Below, in pieces: positions 36,043 through 46,476 of a stretch of 64,000 nucleotides of DNA (its first letter is position 1; the number at the start of each line of letters is the position of its first letter). This DNA comes from Trujillonella endophytica (GTDB lineage: Bacteria; Actinomycetota; Actinomycetes; Mycobacteriales; Geodermatophilaceae): positions 124,001 through 188,000 of the forward strand of contig NZ_JABGCI010000001.1 of assembly GCF_019799905.1 (NCBI RefSeq), written 5' to 3'. A program made the translations under genes and the position numbers. Below the pieces are notes generated by a model that was not told the origin of the DNA, searched no databases, and saw nothing but the letters and a program-made list of their open reading frames with translations.

Positions 36043-37065
36043 TCAGCGCTCGTCGAAGGTCTCGGCGAGCCAGCGCTCGGCGTCGATCGCCGCCGCGGCA
36101 CCGGTGCCGGCGGAGGTGATGGCCTGCCGGTAGATGTGGTCGACCACGTCGCCGCAGGCGAAGACGCCGTCGATGTTGGTCCGGGTCGTCGGGTGCTCGA
36201 CCTGGACGTACCCCTCGTCGTCCAGCTTGAGCTGGCCGGCGAACAGCTCGCTGCGCGGGTCGTGGCCGATGGCCACGAAGACGCCCGCCACGGGCAGCTC
36301 CTCGGTGACACCGCTCTCCACGTCGGTGAGCCGGACACCGGAGACGGTGTCCTCGCCCAGCACGTCGGCGACCTGCTTGCCCAGCGCCCAGCGGATCTTG
36401 GCGTTGTCCTGGGCGCGCTTCTGCATGATCTTCGACGCACGCAGCTCGGCCCGGCGGTGCACGACGGTCACGCTCTTGGCGAAGCGGGTGAGGAAGGTGG
36501 CCTCCTCCATCGCCGAGTCACCACCGCCGACCACGACGATGTCCTGGTCGCGGAAGAAGAAGCCGTCGCAGGTGGCACACGCGGAGACGCCGCGGCCCAG
36601 CAGCCGGGCCTCGTTGTCCAGTCCCAGGTACCGGTACTTCGAGCCGGTCGCGACGATGACGGCGTGCGCCTGGTGCACCTCGTCGCCGACCTTCACGATC
36701 TTCGGGTTGACGGTGAGGTCGACCTCGCTGACGTCACGGGCGACCAGCTCGGCGCCGAAGCGCTCGGCCTGGGTGCGCATGTCGTCCATCAGCTGCGGGC
36801 CCTGCACGCCCTCGGCGAAGCCGGGGAAGTTCTCGACCTCGGTGGTCGTCATCAGGGCGCCGCCGAACTGGGAGCCCTCGAAGACGAGCGGGTGCAGGTT
36901 GGCCCGGGCGGCGTAGATCGCCGCGGTGTAGCCCGCTGGCCCGGACCCGATGACGATCAGGTCGCGGATGCCGTCGTGCTCCGCCGGCGGGATCACCGGG
37001 TCGTGCACCTCGGTGGTGACCGCGGGGCCGGGGCTGGGCTGGTGGTCGTTCGTCACAGGCGGCAC
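36043..37065 (-). CDS. trxB: Thioredoxin reductase
   Basis: 340 residues. The FAD-binding motif is [20 protein letters not shown], the redox-active centre CATC (Cys163, Cys166) in [13 protein letters not shown], the NADPH-binding motif [12 protein letters not shown], and the FAD motif [20 protein letters not shown]. It transfers electrons from NADPH to thioredoxin. There are about 32 extra residues at the N-terminus. GTG 37065 lies 7 nt after a TACGAT box, supporting a leaderless start. GTG 37056 is the alternative. Confidence 0.96.
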   Translation of the reverse strand: MPPVTNDHQPSPGPAVTTEVHDPVIPPAEHDGIRDLIVIGSGPAGYTAAIYAARANLHPLVFEGSQFGGALMTTTEVENFPGFAEGVQGPQLMDDMRTQAERFGAELVARDVSEVDLTVNPKIVKVGDEVHQAHAVIVATGSKYRYLGLDNEARLLGRGVSACATCDGFFFRDQDIVVVGGGDSAMEEATFLTRFAKSVTVVHRRAELRASKIMQKRAQDNAKIRWALGKQVADVLGEDTVSGVRLTDVESGVTEELPVAGVFVAIGHDPRSELFAGQLKLDDEGYVQVEHPTTRTNIDGVFACGDVVDHIYRQAITSAGTGAAAAIDAERWLAETFDER

Positions 37066-37072
37066 AACCCGG

Positions 37073-37078
37073 ATCGTA
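37073..37078 (-). promoter_or_regulatory. -10 box (TACGAT) of trxB, probable leaderless transcript
   Basis: TACGAT on the minus strand ends 7 nt before the GTG at 37065. No Shine-Dalgarno is present. Confidence 0.5.
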
Positions 37079-37130
37079 GGGGCCGCATTCCGCGCGCGGG
37101 CCCTCCGCTTGGGTGATCCCGGTTCCTCGC

Positions 37131-38744
37131 TCAGCCGGCGGGGCGCAGCGCGACCTCGGCGATGTCGGCGGAGAAGCCGCCGTCGCCCTCGGCCAGGGAG
37201 GTCACCCACACGAGCACGTAGCGGGTGGCGACGGCCTCGTCGAACACCAGCTCCGTGGTGCCCTGGATCGTCCCGGAGGTGGCCACGGTCCACTCGGCGA
37301 GGTCGGAGCCCGGCCCGCCGCCGAGGCGCACCTCCATCGTCGCGCCCGGCGTGGTGGTGGTGACGGTGACCGCGGCGAGCGCCTGCTCGCTGCCCAGGTC
37401 GTAGACGATGCCGACGCCGTCCTTGAGCCCGGCGAAGTCGGGCGAACCTCGGTAGGTGACCGTCGACCACGCCGTCGTGGGGTCGCCGTCGAAGGTGAGC
37501 GGGACGGCGGCCTCGTTCTCGGGGTCGCTGTCCTGCGGGTTGAACAGGGTGGCGGCGGTGATCGTGGCCGGCGGGACGTCGGCCGGGGGCGGGCCGGCCT
37601 CGGTGGTCGGGTCCTGCGGCGCGGCCGACGACGGCGGGGTGGAGCCCTCCGAGCCGTCGCTCGAGTCGGCGACCGAGAGCACGTTGCTGCCGAACCACCA
37701 GGCCAGCAGGACGACGATCGCCAGGGCGAGCAGCGGCAGACCGATGATCAGCAGCTTGCGCCGGGCCGGCTGGTCGTCGTCCGGGTCGTGGTCCAGCGGC
37801 CCGGCGTCCTGGTCGTCGTCATCGGCGAAGGCGGTGTCCAGGTGCAGGTCGTCGTCGTCGTCGGCGCGCGTGCCGGGCGCCGGGGGCAGCCCGGTGATGC
37901 CGAGCCGCTGCGGGACGTCCTCGTCCTCGTCGTAGTAGTCCTCGTCCTCGCGGCGGTCGCGCAGCCGGCGCAGCCAGCCGCTGTCGCTCTCGTCGGGGTC
38001 GCGCACCAGGTGGGCGGTCTGGCTGGGACGGGGCGGCTGGGCCAGCAGCGCGGCCATGGCGGCGGCGCTCGACAGCCCGGCGCCGGGCTCGGTGGAGCGG
38101 GCGCGGCGGACCAGCGCGGCGAGGTCGGGCTGGGGGATCACGGGGGGCTGTTCCGGGCGGCCGTCGGGACCGGGGCGGCCGGCCTGCCGGCCGGTGAGGC
38201 AGAACTCCAGCAGCGCGCCGAGCGCGGCGATGTCGCCCTGCATGCTCCCGGAGGCCGCCGGGACGGCACGGAGCCCGACAAGGCCGTTGGGGCGCAGCAC
38301 CACGGTCTCCGGGCCGATGCCTCCGACGGCCAGGCCGACCCGGTGCGCCTCCGCGACGCCCTCGGCCAGCCGGCGCAGGACCGTGCGCGCCTCGCGCTCG
38401 GACATCGGGCCCTCGGCGAGCCGCTCGGCGAGCGTGCTCCCCTCGATCCACTCGTTGACGACGTAGGCGGCCCCGTTGGGGGCGGCGGTGTCCCCGCTGC
38501 CCTCGGCCGCGTCGTAGACCATGGCCAGCGCGGGCGTGGCGAGCCCGCCGGCGGTGAGCGCCCGGCCGATCCAGGCCCGCGCGGCCGGACCGCCGGGGGT
38601 GTGCACGCGGATGGCGACGTCCCGGTTGAGCACCCGGTCCTTGGCCCGCCAGCACCGGATCACACCGGTGGAGGTGGCCTCCTCCGGTCCGACCTCGTCG
38701 AGGGGCCGGTACCGGTCGGGGAGACCGGTGACGGTGGACGTCAT
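37131..38744 (-). CDS. Membrane-anchored pseudokinase with extracellular carbohydrate-binding-like domain (MviN C-half-like)
   Basis: 537 residues. Residues about 10-240 show a protein-kinase fold that has lost catalysis: the VAIK lysine is Arg (RDVAIRVH), and the HRD loop reads [15 protein letters not shown], without Asp. An acidic linker (about 265-335), one membrane helix ([20 protein letters not shown], about 345-365) and an extracellular discoidin-like domain ([20 protein letters not shown]) follow. In Mycobacterium tuberculosis, MurJ (MviN), a pseudokinase and a similar extracellular domain form one protein that binds FhaA. Here murJ is the separate gene just upstream, so this is the split equivalent. 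Confidence 0.8.
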   Translation of the reverse strand: MTSTVTGLPDRYRPLDEVGPEEATSTGVIRCWRAKDRVLNRDVAIRVHTPGGPAARAWIGRALTAGGLATPALAMVYDAAEGSGDTAAPNGAAYVVNEWIEGSTLAERLAEGPMSEREARTVLRRLAEGVAEAHRVGLAVGGIGPETVVLRPNGLVGLRAVPAASGSMQGDIAALGALLEFCLTGRQAGRPGPDGRPEQPPVIPQPDLAALVRRARSTEPGAGLSSAAAMAALLAQPPRPSQTAHLVRDPDESDSGWLRRLRDRREDEDYYDEDEDVPQRLGITGLPPAPGTRADDDDDLHLDTAFADDDDQDAGPLDHDPDDDQPARRKLLIIGLPLLALAIVVLLAWWFGSNVLSVADSSDGSEGSTPPSSAAPQDPTTEAGPPPADVPPATITAATLFNPQDSDPENEAAVPLTFDGDPTTAWSTVTYRGSPDFAGLKDGVGIVYDLGSEQALAAVTVTTTTPGATMEVRLGGGPGSDLAEWTVATSGTIQGTTELVFDEAVATRYVLVWVTSLAEGDGGFSADIAEVALRPAG

Positions 38745-38820
38745 CGCCGCAGCCCCTCCGTCTCCTCGTCGCCTGCGGCGCGCACGCTCCGCTGCGGGAG
38801 CCGCGGCACCCGGCCGCCGG

Positions 38821-40890
38821 TCACCCGCGCCCTCGGCGAGCCAGGACCGCGGCGAGCGGTCCGGTCACCTCGGGTACCCGGGCGAGCAGCATGCCGCCGA
38901 CGGCCGCGACTCCGATGACCACGGTACCGATCAGCAGGGTGCCGAGCGAACCCGCGACGGACTCCCCGAGCGCGTCTCGAGACACAATCGTGACTCCCCA
39001 GCCGGCCAGTGCAGCCACCAGCGACGCGGCGGTCACGCGGAGTACGGGGACCAGGGTCGAGCGGTTGTCCAGACCCCCCAGCCGGCGGGTCAGCGCGACG
39101 TGCCCGAGCACCCAGCCGGCGACGTAGGTGACGCTCGTGACGAGCATCAGCCCGGCGACCACGTGCTCGGCGTCGACCACCGTCGGCACCAGCGCCAGCA
39201 GGGGCACGCGGACGGCGACCATGCCGAGCTGGATGAGCGTCGGCGTCCGGGCGTCCTTCATGGCGTAGAAGACACGCAGCTGCAGCAGGGTCACCGCCAT
39301 GGGCAGCAGCCCGAACGCGCCGATCGCGAGAGCGACCCCGATCTGGTGCGCCTCGGCCACGCTCGTGGCGCCGCGCGCGAACGCGACCGTGGCCAGCGCG
39401 GGACCGAGCACGGTGAGCGCCGCCGCGATGGGCAGCAGGCCCAGCGCCGACAGCCGGGTGCCCAGCGACAGGTCACGGACGACGCCGTCGATGTCGGAGC
39501 GGGCGGCGGCCCGGCTCATCCGCGGGACCAGCGCGGTCAGCAGCGCGACGCCGATGATCCCGTAGGGCATCTGGAACAGCAGGCTGGAGATCGCGAACGC
39601 GCTGGACCCCAGCCCGCCCTCGCGACCGGCGGCGTTCGCGATCCGGGTGGCGACGGCGACGCCGACCGCGCTGACCGCGGAGTAGGCGATCACCCAGACG
39701 CCCAGGGAGCCGGCCTCGCGCAGCCCGGTCTGGCGCAGGCCCCAGCGCGGTCGCAGTGGCACCCCGGCCCGCCGCAGCAGCGGCAGCAGCACCAGGGCCT
39801 GCACCGCGATGCCGAACGTGGTCCCCCCGCCCAGCAGCCACACCAGGCCGCTGCTGATGGTGCCGGGGCCGAGGTCCCCGTCGGCGACGGACATGAACAC
39901 GATGCCGGTGGCGATCACGACCACGTTGTTGAGCACCGGGGCCCATGCCGGCGGCCCGAACACCCCCCGGGAGTTGAGCACCGCCTGGGCGAGCGCGCCG
40001 ATGCCGTAGAAGACGATCTCCACCAGCAGGATCCGGGCCAGCCAGTTCGCCAGCCGCACCTGCTCGGGATCTCCCTCGATCCCGTACAGCCGGGTGAGCA
40101 CGGGCGCGGCGAGGACCGCCAGCAGGGTGACCACGGTCAGCCCCACGACGGCGATCGTCGACACCCGCTGGACGTAGGCCACGCCGTCGTCCCGGTCGCG
40201 CTCCTGGGCGTGCACGAACAGCGGCACGATCACCGAGGTCAGGACGCCGCCCAGCAGCAGCTCGTAGACGATGTTGGGCAGCGTGTTCGCGGTGTTGTAG
40301 GCGTCGTTGACCAGCCCGACGCCCAGCGCCGCGGCCAGGACCATCGTGCGCAGCAGGCCGGTCACCCGGGAGACCAGCGTGGCCACGGCCATCGTCCCGG
40401 CGGCGCGGAGGATGCCGCTGCTGGCACCCGGGGCGCCCTCGCGGGCCTCGACCTCCGCCTCGGTCTCGTCCACCCGCCGCGGCACCGCCGGCAGGACGGG
40501 GATGAGCTGGGTGTACTCCGGACCCGGCACGAACCGCGGGCGGGGCGGGGGCACCGGCGGCAGCGGCCGGTTCGGCACCGGCCCGCGGTCGCGGCGGACC
40601 GCCGGCGGGGGGACCGGGCGCAGCGGTCCGGACGGCGGGCTCGGCGGCGGGCCCGGCGGCCGGGCCGACGGCTGGGACACCGAGCGCGGGCCGCGGTCGG
40701 CCGGGGGACCGCCGGAGTCGGGGACCACCGGGTAGGGCGGCGGGGGCAGCGGCGTGGCCGGGACCCGCGCACGCGGGTGCTCGGCGGGCCGGCCCCGCCC
40801 GTCGGTGGCGGGCCGGCGGGGCGGGGCGGGCGGCGGGACCGGCGGCAGCGGCGGCCGGTCCTGCTCCCCCACCGGGCGGTCGCCGCTCAC
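38821..40890 (-). CDS. murJ: Lipid II flippase MurJ
   Basis: 689 residues. A Pro-rich cytoplasmic tail of about 160 residues precedes 14 or so membrane segments of the MOP superfamily. Conserved features are TLVSRVTGLLRTMVLAAALG (TM1, with the essential Arg), NTLPNIVYELLLGGVLTSVI (TM2) and RVFYAMKDARTPT. It moves lipid II across the membrane for peptidoglycan synthesis. It overlaps the DUF6049 gene by 4 nt, and the pseudokinase follows 77 bp downstream, making one functional group. Confidence 0.93.
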   Translation of the reverse strand: MSGDRPVGEQDRPPLPPVPPPAPPRRPATDGRGRPAEHPRARVPATPLPPPPYPVVPDSGGPPADRGPRSVSQPSARPPGPPPSPPSGPLRPVPPPAVRRDRGPVPNRPLPPVPPPRPRFVPGPEYTQLIPVLPAVPRRVDETEAEVEAREGAPGASSGILRAAGTMAVATLVSRVTGLLRTMVLAAALGVGLVNDAYNTANTLPNIVYELLLGGVLTSVIVPLFVHAQERDRDDGVAYVQRVSTIAVVGLTVVTLLAVLAAPVLTRLYGIEGDPEQVRLANWLARILLVEIVFYGIGALAQAVLNSRGVFGPPAWAPVLNNVVVIATGIVFMSVADGDLGPGTISSGLVWLLGGGTTFGIAVQALVLLPLLRRAGVPLRPRWGLRQTGLREAGSLGVWVIAYSAVSAVGVAVATRIANAAGREGGLGSSAFAISSLLFQMPYGIIGVALLTALVPRMSRAAARSDIDGVVRDLSLGTRLSALGLLPIAAALTVLGPALATVAFARGATSVAEAHQIGVALAIGAFGLLPMAVTLLQLRVFYAMKDARTPTLIQLGMVAVRVPLLALVPTVVDAEHVVAGLMLVTSVTYVAGWVLGHVALTRRLGGLDNRSTLVPVLRVTAASLVAALAGWGVTIVSRDALGESVAGSLGTLLIGTVVIGVAAVGGMLLARVPEVTGPLAAVLARRGRG

Positions 40891-43238
40891 ACCGGGCTCC
40901 GCGTGGGGGGCAGCGGGACGGCCGCGCCCTCGGGCGCCTGCGTCGGCTCGTCGTCCTCGCCGTCGCGGGCCGCGCCGGACCGGCGGCGGAGCACGAAGAG
41001 CACCAGGCGGCGCAGGAAGAGCAGGCCGAGGAGGGCGGCGGCCCCGATGGTGATCGCCAGCGAGATCATGCCGTAGGCGGTGCTGGTGACCTGCAGCTCC
41101 ACCGGGCTGCCCAGCGCGCCGCCGTCCGGGGTGGTCAGGCGGGCGGTGACCGTGAAGCGGCCGGACTGGCTCACCTCGGCGGGCACCTGCAGCGTGGTGC
41201 GCTCGCCGGGGGCGAGCTGCTGGACGCCGATGTCCTCCACCGAGAGCCCCACCCCGCCCTGGGCGCGCACCTGCAGCACGACCTGCACGGCGAACGGCAG
41301 GTCGTTCTGCACGGTCAGGACGAGCGGGGCGTCACGCGAGGCCAGGCTGTACGTGCCGTCCGCGGGCGAGAGCAGCGTGACCTCGTCGAGCAGACCGTCC
41401 AGCCGGCTCCGCAGGTCGGCCGCGGCCCGCTGGGCACGCTGCGGGTCGCCGCGCCAGGCCACCGACGTGGCGCGCGCAGTGGCGGCGTCGTAGGGCGCCA
41501 TCGCCGCGTCGGCGTCGCCGAGCACCGCCCCCGCGATGTCGTCGCGCACGCCGACCGCGGCCTGCACGTCGGTGAGGACGCCGGGGTCCAGGCGCGCGGG
41601 GATCGCCGGCGGGGTCAGCCCGCCGGTGTCGGCGACCGGTCCGGCGAGCAGCTCGTCGAGGCCGGCCGTGCGGAGTCCGGGCACCTGCGCGGTGGCGGCG
41701 ATCAGCTCCGCCATCCCGTCGGGGTCGGCGTCGAGCTGCCGGTCCGGCGCGATCAGCACGGTGCGCGGCGCGAGGGGGTCCCCGCCGGGCTGGCGGGCGA
41801 GCAGGGTCAGCTCGGCGAGGTAGCGCTGCGCGGCGACGCGGGTGCCGCCCGCGGTGGCCTCGGCGCCGGTGACCAGCGCGCTCAGCCCGGCGTCGGCGAC
41901 CAGGCCGGTCGTGCCCTCGGCGAGCGGCGTCCGCGCGGCCGCGCCGGCCGTCCCCAGCCCGATCGCTGCCGCGCCGTCGGCCAGGCCGGTCGAGCTGACG
42001 ACGACGTTGGAGACCCCGCCGTCCCGGAGCACTCCGAGCGTCTGGCCCTGCAGCGTTCCGCCGGCCGCCCACACCAGGTCCGAGCGGGGCTGCTCCACCC
42101 CCAGCACGGCGCGCACGATCCGGACGCCGGCGCCCCGCTGGTCGACCGGCGGACCGGCCGCCTCGGGCAGCGCGGGGACGGCTGCGGCGGTCCCCGTGCC
42201 GGGGAGGGTCCGCGCGGCGACCTCGGCGAGCCCGGCGGTGGTGAGGGCGTCGAGGTCGACGTCGCCGTACGGCAGCGCCACCACCGGGTGGTCGGCGGCC
42301 ACGGCGCGCAGCCGGTCGAGGAAGGCCCCGGCGGCCTCGGTGCCCTCGCCGGGTTCGCCCGAGCCGACCTCGTAGGGGCCCTCCGCCATGAGGGCCAGGC
42401 CCTCCAGCAGTGCCGGGTCGACGGCCAGCGTCACCTCGGCGACCGGCTGGGGCCCCCCGCCCGGGCCCGCGACGTCGGGGAGCCGCTCCACGGCCGCCAG
42501 CGCCCGGTCGAGGCGGCCACCGGTGGCGACGACGTCGGCGAGGTCGTCGTCGAGGAAGCGGCCGGCGGCGTCCCGGTGGGTCGGCTCGATCAGTGGCCAC
42601 AGCCAGGCGACGCCCGTCGTCCCCGCCGGCGGGAGCCCCTGCTGGACGACGTAGGTCGCCACCTCGCCCACCCGTCGCTGGTCCCCGTCGGCCCCGACGC
42701 CGTTGAGGTTGAGCAGGACCGGGTAGACGCCGTCCTCGCCGAGCGCGAGGTCGGTGGTGGTGGTCACGTAGGTGTACGACAGCGACTCGCCGGCGGCGAG
42801 GGTGCCGGCGATGGGCAGGAAGGCGGCGAACGCCTCGGTCGCGTCGTCGGGGTCGGCGGCCAGGAGGTCCGCGCGCGAGTGGAGCACCTCGCCCCGCTGC
42901 AGCCGCACCTCGAGCCCCGTGAGGCTCTCCTCGCCGGTGTTGGTCAGCTCCAGGCGCAGTGTGATGAGGCCACCCGGCGCGACGGTCGCCGAGTCCATCG
43001 CGGTGATCTCGATGCGGACCGGGCGGTCGGCCTCGCGATCCCCGTCGTCCTCGTCCCCGTCGTCGCCGGGGGCAGGGGCCGCGGCGGCGGGCGGCGCCGC
43101 CGGGCCCCCGAGGCCGGCGAGCACCGGCAGGGCCAGCAGGACGGCGAGGAGGAGCCGCACCAGCGCCGAGCGGCGGTGGGGGCGTGTGCCCCGGCGTCCG
43201 GTGCCGTGCCCGAGCTCAAAGGAGGGGCCGCGGCTCAC
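40887..43238 (-). CDS. DUF6049 secreted/membrane protein
   Basis: 783 residues from GTG 43238, which overlaps the Nudix stop (GTGA). A signal peptide or first helix is seen at about residues 26-52 ([20 protein letters not shown]). A long extracellular part begins with an Ig-like segment ([20 protein letters not shown]) and contains further beta domains. A C-terminal membrane helix ([17 protein letters not shown]) is followed by basic residues. DUF6049 genes sit directly upstream of murJ in actinobacteria, suggesting an envelope role that is not yet defined. The protein is rich in Ala, Gly and Leu. Confidence 0.85.
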   Translation of the reverse strand: MSRGPSFELGHGTGRRGTRPHRRSALVRLLLAVLLALPVLAGLGGPAAPPAAAAPAPGDDGDEDDGDREADRPVRIEITAMDSATVAPGGLITLRLELTNTGEESLTGLEVRLQRGEVLHSRADLLAADPDDATEAFAAFLPIAGTLAAGESLSYTYVTTTTDLALGEDGVYPVLLNLNGVGADGDQRRVGEVATYVVQQGLPPAGTTGVAWLWPLIEPTHRDAAGRFLDDDLADVVATGGRLDRALAAVERLPDVAGPGGGPQPVAEVTLAVDPALLEGLALMAEGPYEVGSGEPGEGTEAAGAFLDRLRAVAADHPVVALPYGDVDLDALTTAGLAEVAARTLPGTGTAAAVPALPEAAGPPVDQRGAGVRIVRAVLGVEQPRSDLVWAAGGTLQGQTLGVLRDGGVSNVVVSSTGLADGAAAIGLGTAGAAARTPLAEGTTGLVADAGLSALVTGAEATAGGTRVAAQRYLAELTLLARQPGGDPLAPRTVLIAPDRQLDADPDGMAELIAATAQVPGLRTAGLDELLAGPVADTGGLTPPAIPARLDPGVLTDVQAAVGVRDDIAGAVLGDADAAMAPYDAATARATSVAWRGDPQRAQRAAADLRSRLDGLLDEVTLLSPADGTYSLASRDAPLVLTVQNDLPFAVQVVLQVRAQGGVGLSVEDIGVQQLAPGERTTLQVPAEVSQSGRFTVTARLTTPDGGALGSPVELQVTSTAYGMISLAITIGAAALLGLLFLRRLVLFVLRRRSGAARDGEDDEPTQAPEGAAVPLPPTRSPV

Positions 43239-43711
43239 GCGCTGTCGGCGAGCAGCGCCGGGGCGCGCTCGACGAGGGCCCGTTCGTCGGCGTAGGCCAG
43301 CCGGTCGCTCAGCTCCTCGAGCGGGACCCACGCCACCTCGGTGACCTCGATGTCGGCGTCGGACAGAGCGCCACCGATCGCGCGGAGCAGGAAGTGGTGC
43401 ACCGTCTTGTGCACGCGCCGCCCGTCGGCGACGAACCAGAAGTCGATGATCCCCAGCGGAGCGAGGACCTCGCCGATGATCCCGGTCTCCTCGGCGACCT
43501 CGCGGACGGCGGTGTCCTCCGGGGTCTCGCCTGCCTCGATGTGCCCCTTGGGCAGCGACCAGAGGAGCCGTCCGCGGCGGTCGGTGCGGCCGATCAGCGC
43601 AGCCCGGGGCCCGGTCACCCCGTCGTCGGCGACCACCAGGCCCCCGGCGGAGGTCTCGTCGACCCGGCGCAACCGGCGGCCGGGGCGCCCGCGCCCGCCC
43701 GTCCCAGCCAT
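43235..43711 (-). CDS. NUDIX hydrolase
   Basis: 158 residues. The Nudix box is complete: [20 protein letters not shown] then TGI. It is preceded by LLWSLPKGH, typical of MutT/Ap4A-type actinobacterial Nudix proteins. It hydrolyses a nucleoside diphosphate linked to some group; the substrate is not evident. ATG 43711 lies 6 nt after a TACCCT box, indicating a leaderless transcript. It is the first gene of the run Nudix-DUF6049-murJ and diverges from cca on the other strand. Confidence 0.9.
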   Translation of the reverse strand: MAGTGGRGRPGRRLRRVDETSAGGLVVADDGVTGPRAALIGRTDRRGRLLWSLPKGHIEAGETPEDTAVREVAEETGIIGEVLAPLGIIDFWFVADGRRVHKTVHHFLLRAIGGALSDADIEVTEVAWVPLEELSDRLAYADERALVERAPALLADSA

Positions 43712-43717
43712 GCCTGC

Positions 43718-43723
43718 AGGGTA
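43718..43723 (-). promoter_or_regulatory. -10 box (TACCCT) of the Nudix-DUF6049-murJ operon
   Basis: TACCCT on the minus strand ends 6 nt before ATG 43711, so the transcript probably starts at or next to the start codon. Confidence 0.5.
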
Positions 43724-43907
43724 GCGCGCGCCGGGCGTCGGCCCCGGGAGCGTCGCTCCCGCGGTGGCGGTGGAGGACCGGGGCGCGGAGCCCGGCCGGG
43801 GCCCGTCGGCCGCGGCACTACCCTGGCTCGTCGTGTCCGCCCACCCCCCGATACGTCCGATGACAGCCGCGGGAGCATCGCAGCGAGGAACGAGCGAGGA
43901 GCGGACC

Positions 43908-45449
43908 GTGGCGCGGAGTCGGACAGGTGCATCGGGTCCGTCGGCTCCCTCCGTCGCCGGGGAGGTCGCCGTCGTGCCCGACGCCGCCGTGCCCGACGCC
44001 GTGCAGCAGACCGTGCGGGACCTCGTCGACGTCTCCCCCGTGCTCGGTGAGCTGGGCGAGCGCTTCGCCGCCGCCGGGTTCCAGGCCCACCTCGTCGGCG
44101 GCTCGGTGCGCGACGCGCTGCTGGCCGCCGGTGCCGGCGCCCCGCGCGTGCCCGGCGACCTCGACGTCACCACCGATGCGCGGCCGGAGCAGACGCTCGA
44201 GCTGCTGCGCGGCTGGGCGGGTTCCACGTGGAACCAGGGCATCGCGTTCGGCACCGTCGGGGCCGAGGTGCGCGGCGTCCGGCTGGAGATCACGACCTTC
44301 CGCGCGGACCGCTACGACCGCGAGTCGCGCAACCCCGAGGTGGCCTGGGGCTCGTCGCTGGTCGACGACCTCGTCCGCCGCGACTTCACGGTGAACGCCA
44401 TGGCCGTCTCCCTGGGGCCCGACCGCACGGTGACCGACCCGTTCGGTGGCCTGGGCGACCTGCTGGCGCGGCGGCTGCGCACCCCGGGGACGCCGGCCGA
44501 CTCCTTCGCCGACGACCCGCTGCGGATGCTGCGCGCGGTGCGCTTCGTCGCCCAGCTCGGGCTCACGCCCGACGACGAGGTGGTCGAGGCGATGACCGGG
44601 ATGGCCGGCGAGCTCGCCCGGATCACGCCCGAGCGGGTGCAGACCGAGCTGTCGAAGACCCTGCTGCAGGACTCCCCGCGGGCGGCGCTGGAGCTCTTCG
44701 TCGAGACGGGGCTGGCCGACGTCGTCCTGCCCGAGCTCGGGGCGTTGCGCATGGAGATCGACGAGCACCACCAGCACAAGGACGTCTACACCCACTCGCT
44801 GACCGTGCTGGACCAGGCGATCGCGCGGGAGCGGGAGCTGGCGGCGGCCGGCGAGGACGTCGAGAGCCCGGACCTCGTGCTCCGGCTGGCGGCGCTGCTG
44901 CACGACCTCGGCAAGCCGGCCACCCGCCGGCACGAGGCCCGCGGCCGGGTCTCCTTCCACCACCACGAGGTGGTCGGCGCCAAGCTGGTGCGGAAGCGGC
45001 TGACGGCGCTGCGCTACCCCAAGGACGTCGTCGAGGCCGTCGCCCGGCTGACCTTCCTGCACCTGCGCTTCCACGGCTACGGCCGCGGCGAGTGGACCGA
45101 CTCCGCGGTGCGTCGCTACGTCACCGACGCCGGGGACCTCCTGCCCCGGCTGCACACGCTCGTGCGCTCGGACTGCACGACCCGGAACAAGCGGCGGGCG
45201 GCGACGCTGGCGGCGACCTACGAGTCGCTGGAGAAGCGGATCGCGGAGCTGTCGGAGGCCGAGGACCTCGCGCGGGTGCGGCCGGACCTCGACGGCAACG
45301 CGATCATGGAGCTCCTCGGGATCGGGCCCGGCCGGGAGGTCGGCGAGGCCTGGCGGTACCTCAAGGAGCTGCGCCTCGAGCGCGGGCCGCTCGACCGCGA
45401 CGAGGCCGAGGCCGAACTCCTCGCCTGGTGGGCCACCCGCGGGACCTGA
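43908..45449 (+). CDS. cca: CCA tRNA nucleotidyltransferase
   Basis: 513 residues from GTG 43908, 6 nt after GAGGAG. In-frame upstream starts (43764, 43860) lack such a site. The class II nucleotidyltransferase core shows [11 protein letters not shown] and DLDVTTDAR (metal-binding Asp pair), then [10 protein letters not shown] and the neck domain with [13 protein letters not shown]-terminal HD domain contains [15 protein letters not shown]. It adds or repairs the 3' CCA of tRNAs, needed here since neither tRNA gene in the window encodes CCA. A parS palindrome lies in its coding sequence. Confidence 0.95.
   Translation: MARSRTGASGPSAPSVAGEVAVVPDAAVPDAVQQTVRDLVDVSPVLGELGERFAAAGFQAHLVGGSVRDALLAAGAGAPRVPGDLDVTTDARPEQTLELLRGWAGSTWNQGIAFGTVGAEVRGVRLEITTFRADRYDRESRNPEVAWGSSLVDDLVRRDFTVNAMAVSLGPDRTVTDPFGGLGDLLARRLRTPGTPADSFADDPLRMLRAVRFVAQLGLTPDDEVVEAMTGMAGELARITPERVQTELSKTLLQDSPRAALELFVETGLADVVLPELGALRMEIDEHHQHKDVYTHSLTVLDQAIARERELAAAGEDVESPDLVLRLAALLHDLGKPATRRHEARGRVSFHHHEVVGAKLVRKRLTALRYPKDVVEAVARLTFLHLRFHGYGRGEWTDSAVRRYVTDAGDLLPRLHTLVRSDCTTRNKRRAATLAATYESLEKRIAELSEAEDLARVRPDLDGNAIMELLGIGPGREVGEAWRYLKELRLERGPLDRDEAEAELLAWWATRGT
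44221..44234. promoter_or_regulatory. parS site inside cca
   Basis: Perfect GTTCCACGTGGAAC, encoding GSTWN in the nucleotidyltransferase. It is about 14.7 kb from the parA-proximal pair. Confidence 0.8.
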
Positions 45450-45480
45450 GTGGAGTGCGAGGGTGCAGAAAACCTCGCCT
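45444..45480 (+). repeat. Left copy of a 37-bp imperfect direct repeat
   Basis: It matches 46471-46507 at 31 of 37 positions. It begins with the last codons of cca (ACCTGAG) and lies 61 bp before the DUF559-like gene. Confidence 0.6.
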
Positions 45481-45540
45481 CTGGTTCTCCGTTGTGGATG
45501 ACGCCGGCAGCGTTCGGCGGGTGCACGGCAGCCTGCGCCG

Positions 45541-46476
45541 GTGCGCATGCAACCCATCGCCCTGGACGGAGAGCAGGTCACGCCCCGCCAGGCGCTCAGC
45601 GCTGCGGGTGTGAGCAACTACCGGCTCCGTACCGCTGTGGCCGCCGGGCGGTGGCAGGAACCCCTGCCCGGCGTCTTCGTCAGCCACTCGGGCCCGTTGA
45701 CCCGTCGTGAGCGGTGGTTGGCGGCGCTCCACTACGCGGGCCCGGGCGCCGTGCTGTCCCACCGCAGCGCGCTGCTGGCGCATGGCTGCCGCGTCGGGGA
45801 ACTGTCCGGTACGGGGCGAGCCGCTGGTGTCCGGGGGGAGTACGAGATGCCGGTCGAGGGCGGGCTCGTCGAGGTGACCGCACGCCACGGGCGTCACGTC
45901 TCGTCACGGGCATTCGTCGTCGTCCACCAGAGCCGTCGTCCGGTGGACCCGGTCACGCAGGACAGCGGACTCAGGCTGGCGCCGCCTGCTCGAGCCGCCG
46001 TGGACGCCGCGGTCACCTCCCGCCGTCGTGGGGACGTCGACCACATCGTCGCCGACGTCGTCCAGCGCAGCCTCTGCTCGGTCGCAGGCCTGGAAGCCGA
46101 AGCCGCTCGACTGGGAGGGCGGCTCACGCGGTGGCTGCGGCAGGCGCTGTCGGATGCGCGTCGTGGGATGCGGTCGGTGGGTGAGGCGGACCTCCGCCGC
46201 GTCGTCCTCGCGGCGGGCCTGCCGGAGCCGGAGTGGGGCGCCGCGGTCGAGACACGTACCGGCACCTACTTCGTCGACGCGCTGTGGCGCTCTAAGGGTG
46301 TGGCCGTGGAGGCAGATGGCGCGGCGTTCCACGTGTCGGCGGAGGGCTGGGCGCGAGACCTGGTGCGGCAGAACGCGGTCCTGTCGACCGGCCTGCTGCT
46401 CCTCCGGTACCCGGTGCGCCGGCTCCGGAGCAGTCCACTGGACTGCGGTCGGGAGATCGCGGCCTCGATCACCTGA
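45541..46476 (+). CDS. DUF559/AbiEi-like protein with endonuclease-fold C-terminus
   Basis: 311 residues. The N-terminal third (TPRQALSAAGVSNYRLRTAV, GRWQEPLPGVFVSHSG, GPGAVLSHRSALLAHG) resembles the winged-helix region of type IV toxin-antitoxin AbiEi-like proteins. The C-terminal part (TYFVDALWRSKGVAVEADGA, AFHVSAEGWARDLVRQNAVL, LLLLRYPVRRL) follows the DUF559/Vsr-like endonuclease plan with D-x-VAVEADG-H residues. No partner toxin gene is adjacent. Such genes are numerous and mobile in related actinobacteria. Short direct repeats flank it, and its end overlaps the convergent MFS gene by 8 nt. The start is GTG without a clear ribosome site. Confidence 0.65.
   Translation: MRMQPIALDGEQVTPRQALSAAGVSNYRLRTAVAAGRWQEPLPGVFVSHSGPLTRRERWLAALHYAGPGAVLSHRSALLAHGCRVGELSGTGRAAGVRGEYEMPVEGGLVEVTARHGRHVSSRAFVVVHQSRRPVDPVTQDSGLRLAPPARAAVDAAVTSRRRGDVDHIVADVVQRSLCSVAGLEAEAARLGGRLTRWLRQALSDARRGMRSVGEADLRRVVLAAGLPEPEWGAAVETRTGTYFVDALWRSKGVAVEADGAAFHVSAEGWARDLVRQNAVLSTGLLLLRYPVRRLRSSPLDCGREIAASIT

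Noticed and set aside
46326..46339. A parS-like site (GTTCCACGTGTCGG) in the DUF559-like gene
   Set aside because: Only the left half matches.
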